Positions 1-3,499 of a stretch of 6,556 bases of DNA are shown here, in pieces. This DNA comes from a bacterium (GTDB lineage Bacteria; Desulfobacterota; GWC2-55-46): the NCBI GenBank assembly GCA_004298725.1, contig SCQA01000221.1, positions 1-6,556 of the forward strand, in the 5' to 3' direction. A program made the position numbers and the translations under genes. The notes under the pieces were generated by a model that had not been told where the DNA came from, did not search any database, and was given only the letters and a program-made list of their open reading frames with translations. Position 1 is the stretch's first letter, and the number at the start of each line of letters is the position of its first letter.

Positions 1-13
1 TTTTTTTTTTGTA

Positions 14-42
14 ACCCTTTTGCTTCTCCCCCGTAAAAGGGT
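14..42. repeat. inverted repeat downstream of the tail tube gene
   Basis: Perfect eight-base arms (ACCCTTTT at 14-21, AAAAGGGT at 35-42) flank a 13-base loop, 26 bases past the tail tube stop codon. In the minus-strand RNA the loop carries GGGGGAG. After the stem come TTAC and then at least ten A up to the window edge. There is no U-tract in the transcribed direction, so it is not a standard terminator of the operon. Confidence 0.4.
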
Positions 43-68
43 CGGAGTAAAGGTGTGCATTGTATGGG

Positions 69-1022
69 TTAATTAAACTTCAGCGATAGCTCATTATTAC
101 CCGTTGTCATTGTAGGATGCGCCGTAAACGGATAGCCGTAAGCCACTATGCCTTCGCGCGTGGCGTACTTGGGCGTGTCCGGTATGACGTTAGGCATCGT
201 TACTATCAGCCTGTTTTGCGCCGCGCTCCCGATGGTAGCGCTCAACGCGCCCGCGGTTGACGCGTCGAATTGCGCCCATGGGTTGAACGTTGCAAGCGCC
301 ACGGCCGCCGGGTCGCAGTCTCCCTTAACTGCCCTGTTCGCGACAAAGTATCGCGAAACACCGCTGGCCGTGCCATTAACGCTCTTCTTTGGTTTTACGT
401 CGTTGGCCACATCTAATGTCAGCTTTTCAATGTCCGCCGAGTACCCGATTATGCTGAAAGCCGCCTGTCTGAATATCGGCGGTAAAACCGCGTCACCGAA
501 AGTCGGCGAGGGGAATGCCGTGTCAGACGCGTGCGTGCCGGCGTAAAGCCCCGTGAATGTGAAAGCTATCTTCGCCTGCTCGTTAAGCTTCGCGCTGAGC
601 TTAAACGCACCTACGCATCCAAGCACTTTATGCAACACTCCGTCGCGGTAGAAGTAGATGGTCACGGACTCGCCGTTTTCGAGCGAGTTAGGGTCGTATT
701 TAGAAAACTCCGCTCCGGGCGTAGCGTCTATAGTCTCGGTAAAATTACAGGCGCGTAGAAGCGCGCCGATGCGCGGCGGCGTGCTCGGCACTGCGCCCGC
801 GCCGCGCACTTCAACCTCGAATGAAACCTTAATGCCCTCACCTATGTTTATTTTGGCGAGAGCGCCGTAATACGGTATCACTTGATTGCGCGTAATCGCC
901 TTGCCTATAATTTCTATTTGCGGAGCAGAGCAGAGTATCGCGTTTGCCGTAGGCGTTGGCGCCGCGTCCGTGCCGTATGTCCCCTCAATCTTTGCCAGCA
1001 TTATCGCTTTATTCTCTAACAT
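69..1022 (-). CDS. phage tail tube protein
   Basis: A 317-residue protein of the long siphoviral tail tube group. It polymerises into the hollow tail that carries DNA. Family-like features are the opening AIMLAKIEGTYGTDAAPTPT at 6-25 followed by ANAIL, a VSFEVEVRGAG strand at 66-76, PPRIGALLRACNF at 82-94, and KYDPNSLENGESVTIYFYRDG at 108-128 leading into LHKVLGCVGAFKLSAK. KIAFTFTGLYAG at 151-162 and an FPSPTF...LPPIF proline stretch follow at 170-185. The rest is beta-rich and ends NNELSLKFN. ATG 1022 overlaps the previous gene by 14 bases and has a strong AAAGGGGGTGAG site. Full length with intact ends. The tail assembly chaperone and tape measure genes would be expected to the left, outside the window. 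Confidence 0.85.
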   Translation of the reverse strand: MLENKAIMLAKIEGTYGTDAAPTPTANAILCSAPQIEIIGKAITRNQVIPYYGALAKINIGEGIKVSFEVEVRGAGAVPSTPPRIGALLRACNFTETIDATPGAEFSKYDPNSLENGESVTIYFYRDGVLHKVLGCVGAFKLSAKLNEQAKIAFTFTGLYAGTHASDTAFPSPTFGDAVLPPIFRQAAFSIIGYSADIEKLTLDVANDVKPKKSVNGTASGVSRYFVANRAVKGDCDPAAVALATFNPWAQFDASTAGALSATIGSAAQNRLIVTMPNVIPDTPKYATREGIVAYGYPFTAHPTMTTGNNELSLKFN

Positions 1023-1206
1023 CTCTACTCACCCCCTTTCTTGAAGTTTTTTTATTTTCCCCGTCATCGCTAATAGCGGCATCTTGGCCTGTGTTTTTTG
1101 CGGCTGTTTTCGCAATGCCCTGCCTCTCGGCCATCGCCTCATCCGCTAAATTAGGCGTTAGCGTGCCGTCCGCGGCTACTACATATGAACCTGCTTTATC
1201 TTCCAC
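1009..1206 (-). CDS. small hypothetical protein before the tail tube gene (GTG start)
   Basis: A 65-residue protein of unknown function starting with GTG at 1206. The start is supported by GGAGG five bases upstream, preceded by a run of A. No ATG lies nearby in frame. Residues 7-30 read SYVVAADGTLTPNLADEAMA followed by ERQG. The C-terminal half is polar, lysine-rich and probably disordered (NTGQDAAISDDGENKKTSRK). Its last 14 bases overlap the tail tube start, and the tail tube's ribosome binding site (AAAGGGGGTGAG) lies within it, so the two are likely coupled in translation. A small tail accessory role is only a positional inference. Confidence 0.65.
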   Translation of the reverse strand: MEDKAGSYVVAADGTLTPNLADEAMAERQGIAKTAAKNTGQDAAISDDGENKKTSRKGVSRDVRE

Positions 1207-1220
1207 GTGAGCCTCCTTTT

Positions 1221-1694
1221 TTAAGCTATAATTTTTTCCGTCACGCTGAGCGTAATTTCAGCGTAATGGCATAGCACCGCGCCGAACTCCCTTACGTCTA
1301 TGGTGTTGACCTGCATTGCTGAATTATCAGGGCTGTCGCCGTTACGGTAGTCCCATGTGGCGCCGCCGTCCGCAGTCCTGAATGTCTCGCATATATTCTC
1401 AACCAGCGTTTGAAATGTCTTGTCCGTGCCGGCCGCGTCTTGCAGGCCCATGTAACCGCTGATACGGAATTGATGATGCCTCCAAAACGCTCCGTGCTTA
1501 TGCTCAGTTACGGCCGTCCTCGTGATTTCCCATCCCCTTATCTGCTTTACGCCGCCTATCGTGGCTGAAAACATAGCCAGAAATGCGCCGGCATCCTTGC
1601 TCCATCTATAGTAATCATGCACTTGGCCTATATTGGCGACGGTCAGGAGCTTTGTCTTGATGTTCGCGGCTATGGCAACGTAATTACTTGCCAT
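1221..1694 (-). CDS. probable tail completion/terminator protein (Tc1-like)
   Basis: A 157-residue protein in the position of the tail completion protein (lambda U / SPP1 gp17 role), which caps the tail tube at its head-proximal end. It has an N-terminal helix at 5-20 (YVAIAANIKTKLLTVA), alternating strands such as IRGWEITRTAV and HHQFRISGYMGL, a central helix at 92-108 (KTFQTLVENICETFRTA) and a final strand pair (FGAVLCHYAEITLSVTEKI). This alpha/beta order fits the completion fold, but I see no invariant motif, so the call rests on layout and neighbours. It starts inside the gp10-like gene (11-base overlap) with GAGGG seven bases before ATG 1694, and ends 14 bases before the next gene. Confidence 0.62.
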   Translation of the reverse strand: MASNYVAIAANIKTKLLTVANIGQVHDYYRWSKDAGAFLAMFSATIGGVKQIRGWEITRTAVTEHKHGAFWRHHQFRISGYMGLQDAAGTDKTFQTLVENICETFRTADGGATWDYRNGDSPDNSAMQVNTIDVREFGAVLCHYAEITLSVTEKIIA

Positions 1695-2190
1695 CTAACG
1701 CCCTCGCCATTAAAAACCCCTTCCTGTCGAATATCTCAGTCAGCTTTTCAAAATTATTATCAAAGGCTTGTTCAAACATGCGTGCGCCCTTAAAGCCTTT
1801 CTTGCCAATTTTCCGGCGTATTACAAATTCCTTCTTTCTGGCCGTCTCGGCGTCCATGCCGAGTTTTAACTCCATCCACTGTATGAGCGCGCCTGCTGGC
1901 GGCATCTTCGCACCCGGCGTCCTGCCTTTCTCTACGACCTCGCCGTATTTTGATTGCGTACCCACGATCCCTTTTATCACCGGAGTTCCCTTGCCGACAA
2001 CTTCGCCGTGTATGGTTGACAGCAGTCCGCCTTGCGCTCCGAATACGCCGCGGGGCGTATTCTTCTTGACCTCCGCTTCGAGCAGTTGCGTAGCCTCATA
2101 CATGGCGCCGCCAAGCGCCGCATTTATTACGTCTGGCGCCGTCCCGTCAAAAAACGCGCCCTGCTTGGTTATGTGAATTTTAAAATCCAT
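1684..2190 (-). CDS. HK97 gp10-like neck/tail component
   Basis: A 168-residue protein matching the HK97 gp10 family, small neck proteins at the head-tail joint of siphoviruses. Visible family features are an amphipathic helix at about 20-43 (INAALGGAMYEATQLLEAEVKK), TPRGVFGAQGGLLSTI at 45-60 (the usual P-x-x-x-G-x-L-x-x-S-I element), YGEVVEKGR at 82-90 (the usual Y-x-x-x-V-E-x-G), and IQWMELKLG at 103-111. The basic IRRKIGKKGFKGARMFEQAF at 124-143 corresponds to the I-x-x-G-x-x-G-x-x-F-x-x-A end. ATG at 2190 is served by AGGTGA at the end of the adaptor gene. Its 3' end overlaps the next gene by 11 bases. Confidence 0.82.
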   Translation of the reverse strand: MDFKIHITKQGAFFDGTAPDVINAALGGAMYEATQLLEAEVKKNTPRGVFGAQGGLLSTIHGEVVGKGTPVIKGIVGTQSKYGEVVEKGRTPGAKMPPAGALIQWMELKLGMDAETARKKEFVIRRKIGKKGFKGARMFEQAFDNNFEKLTEIFDRKGFLMARALDGK

Positions 2191-2194
2191 TTAA

Positions 2195-2881
2195 TCACCT
2201 GCTTTCGCGCATCCATCTCGGGTGCGTAAGCCTGTCCCTGCCGCCGGGATAGCCGACGTCGAGGTCGGTTATCACGGACGCAGGCGTTGTTAAATCATTG
2301 TCTTTTAGCCCCATATGCTCTTTGTACAGCTTCATCAGACTTTTGGCTCGCCCGCCGAACTCCTGCGCTTTTGTCCTGTAATTAACCGCGTCTGCGGCTA
2401 ATGTCGAATCGGACGTCTGCGCGTAAATGTTCGCCAGCGCCTCCAAACATAGCGCGGATGCCAGCCACGTGAATGCGTCCACGTCGCCGTCAGGTATCGT
2501 CGTTGCCGCCCTCAGGATGGTAAATTTAATTCTGAACGTCTGCGCCGCGGACGGCACATCGTTTTTTAGCCGTATCTTCTTGCCTGTCGGCGATTGATAT
2601 ACCTCATAACCGTCGTTTTCAATTAACGATGCTGGTACGTTACCCACCGGGTACTCTATAGATTCGATAATTGAGAACTCGTCATTCCAACCCGCCGGCA
2701 GGCTGTAATCATGCGTACCGTTGCCCACAACGTCAGTGACGTTGACACCCTGTCTGTGCCTCGAATACAGATTGATAGCCGCGGCTATGTGCTGGTCGTA
2801 ATCGCCGGGGGTGGCCAATTTAGCCGAATCATCTTTTACAATCGCAATCACTTTATTGCGTATATCAATCTGTGTGCTCAT
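2195..2881 (-). CDS. probable head-tail adaptor (neck) protein
   Basis: A 228-residue protein, likely the connector that docks under the portal. Predicted layout: N-terminal helices at about 4-45 (IDIRNKVIAIVKDD and YDQHIAAAINLYSRHRQ), a beta-rich middle at about 46-125 with a DYSLPAGWNDEFSIIESIEYP stretch, then long C-terminal helices at about 134-190 (DAFTWLASALCLEALANIYA and following). The tail at 195-228 is polar. Helices flanking a beta insert resemble longer members of the gp6/gp15-like adaptor group. I base the call mainly on shape and on position between capsid and gp10-like genes, not on a diagnostic motif. The ATG at 2881 is preceded by GAGAGAGGG. The last codon and stop (AGG TGA) also form the AGGTGA ribosome binding site of the next gene, which starts four bases later, implying translational coupling. 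Confidence 0.6.
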   Translation of the reverse strand: MSTQIDIRNKVIAIVKDDSAKLATPGDYDQHIAAAINLYSRHRQGVNVTDVVGNGTHDYSLPAGWNDEFSIIESIEYPVGNVPASLIENDGYEVYQSPTGKKIRLKNDVPSAAQTFRIKFTILRAATTIPDGDVDAFTWLASALCLEALANIYAQTSDSTLAADAVNYRTKAQEFGGRAKSLMKLYKEHMGLKDNDLTTPASVITDLDVGYPGGRDRLTHPRWMRESR

Positions 2882-2929
2882 AATCCCTCTCTCGGCTACT
2901 CGTCAGATGCAGGCCGCCGCGCTTGCATG

Positions 2930-2954
2930 ACGCGGGGCTTGTAACGCCCCGCGT
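2930..2954 (-). terminator. GC-rich stem-loop just after the signal-peptide gene (terminator-like, no U-tract)
   Basis: A nine-pair perfect stem (ACGCGGGGC and its complement) with a seven-base loop begins five bases after the TAA of the 150-residue gene. Seven of the nine pairs, eight counting the inner closing pair, are G-C. The position is that of a terminator, but no run of U follows on either strand, so termination may be weak or absent. A second, imperfect hairpin (ATGCA/TGCAT arms) lies immediately downstream on the minus strand at about 2907-2928. Only AGAGAGGG and the next start codon remain after that. Confidence 0.45.
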
Positions 2955-2959
2955 TTCGC

Positions 2960-3412
2960 TTAGTTGGTTCTTCGTAGCGTGAGTATCAGCGTTATGTCGC
3001 CCCATATCGGCGATGTACCGCCTATGGCTATATCCACAGTAATAATGGCTTCATCCGCGAGCATATTATCCGCTATGGGACCTTCCGTCACCGTACCTGC
3101 GGTTATTGACATCGGTGTGCTTAAAATAGTCACCCCGGCCTCTTTTACATCTATGGTCAGGGTTGGTGCCGTACCGGCAGAAGCCCTTGCGGTGGCAGAC
3201 ACCCCGAGTACCTCGGCCTTGAATGGTATTTGGAATCTAACGATGTTAGCGGTCGTTGTGGTCAGATTCCCCGTTAATTGGAATGGCACCACCTGTATGC
3301 TCTGTATGGCCTCTGAGAAGTTTTTTGTGGCCGCCGGAGCGGTTGCGGGCAAGCCCGCAATTGCCAAGAACAGCGCAACCAAAATAATACTAAACCAGTT
3401 CTTCATCTTCAT
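2960..3412 (-). CDS. beta-rich protein with N-terminal signal peptide, inside the phage structural operon
   Basis: A 150-residue protein. Residues 1-27 look like a Sec signal peptide: basic MKMKNW, hydrophobic core FSIILVALFLAIAG, then PATAPA with a signal peptidase I-type A-x-A site before A28. The remaining 123 residues are rich in Thr, Ala, Ile and Val with alternating hydrophobics typical of a small beta-sandwich (for example FQIPFKAEVLGVSATARASA and DITLILTLRR). They contain no cysteine. I recall similar cores as uncharacterised phage structural proteins, so a head decoration or fibre-like role is possible. The signal peptide would instead send the product to the envelope or outside the cell. 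The ATG at 3412 follows AGAGGAG with eight bases between; a second Met two codons on is worse placed. Gaps of 87 and 78 bases with hairpins separate it from its neighbours, unlike the rest of the operon. Function is not established. Confidence 0.75.
   Translation of the reverse strand: MKMKNWFSIILVALFLAIAGLPATAPAATKNFSEAIQSIQVVPFQLTGNLTTTTANIVRFQIPFKAEVLGVSATARASAGTAPTLTIDVKEAGVTILSTPMSITAGTVTEGPIADNMLADEAIITVDIAIGGTSPIWGDITLILTLRRTN
3339..3364. repeat. near-perfect palindrome in the signal-peptide coding region
   Basis: The core 3343-3360 reads TTGCGGGC-AA-GCCCGCAA, a seven-pair stem with a four-base loop. In plus-strand RNA it could extend to 11 pairs with two G-U pairs. In the minus-strand mRNA the outer part is broken by two mismatches. 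It encodes the end of the hydrophobic core and the cleavage region (about residues 18-24), some 50-70 bases after the start codon. It may simply be a result of GC-rich Ala/Gly/Pro codons. Confidence 0.4.
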
Positions 3413-3454
3413 GAGTTCGTCTCCTCTTTAGTTTGTTCTGTTTTTGTTTCTACT

Positions 3455-3482
3455 CCCGCAAACAGAATTTCCTGCCTGCGGG
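3455..3482 (-). repeat. strong stem-loop in the gap after the capsid gene
   Basis: In the minus-strand RNA this 28-base element folds as an uninterrupted 11-pair stem with a six-base loop (GAAAUU). Two of the pairs are G-U. On the plus strand the same two positions would be C-A mismatches, so the fold favours the minus-strand transcript, the one that carries the genes. It starts 17 bases after the fusion gene's stop codon. No U-tract follows (the sequence continues AGTAGAAACAAAAAC), so it is not a standard intrinsic terminator. An mRNA-stabilising or processing element for the capsid transcript is an inference. Confidence 0.6.
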
Positions 3483-3499
3483 TAATAACCGGATTACGA

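Noticed and set aside
1..60. A gene starting at ATG 60 on the minus strand (MHTFTPTLLRGRSKRVTKKK) and running off the left edge
   Set aside because: There is no Shine-Dalgarno sequence upstream and only 20 codons are visible before the edge; a different frame looks equally protein-like.
148..546. 132-codon open frame on the plus strand opposite the tail tube gene
   Set aside because: It lies wholly within a confidently identified tail tube gene and shows only antisense-type hydrophobic composition.
1688..2176. 162-codon open frame on the plus strand opposite the gp10-like gene
   Set aside because: The minus-strand frame shows clear family motifs and couples with both neighbours. The plus-strand frame is Ser/Pro-rich low-quality sequence with no context.
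2930..2954. Calling the stem-loop a confident intrinsic terminator
   Set aside because: No U-tract follows on either strand; the call is kept only as terminator-like.
2964..3431. 155-codon open frame on the plus strand opposite the signal-peptide gene
   Set aside because: It mirrors the minus-strand gene almost exactly, has no plausible ribosome binding site, and its protein looks like an antisense reading. The minus-strand gene has a strong site and a coherent leader plus domain.
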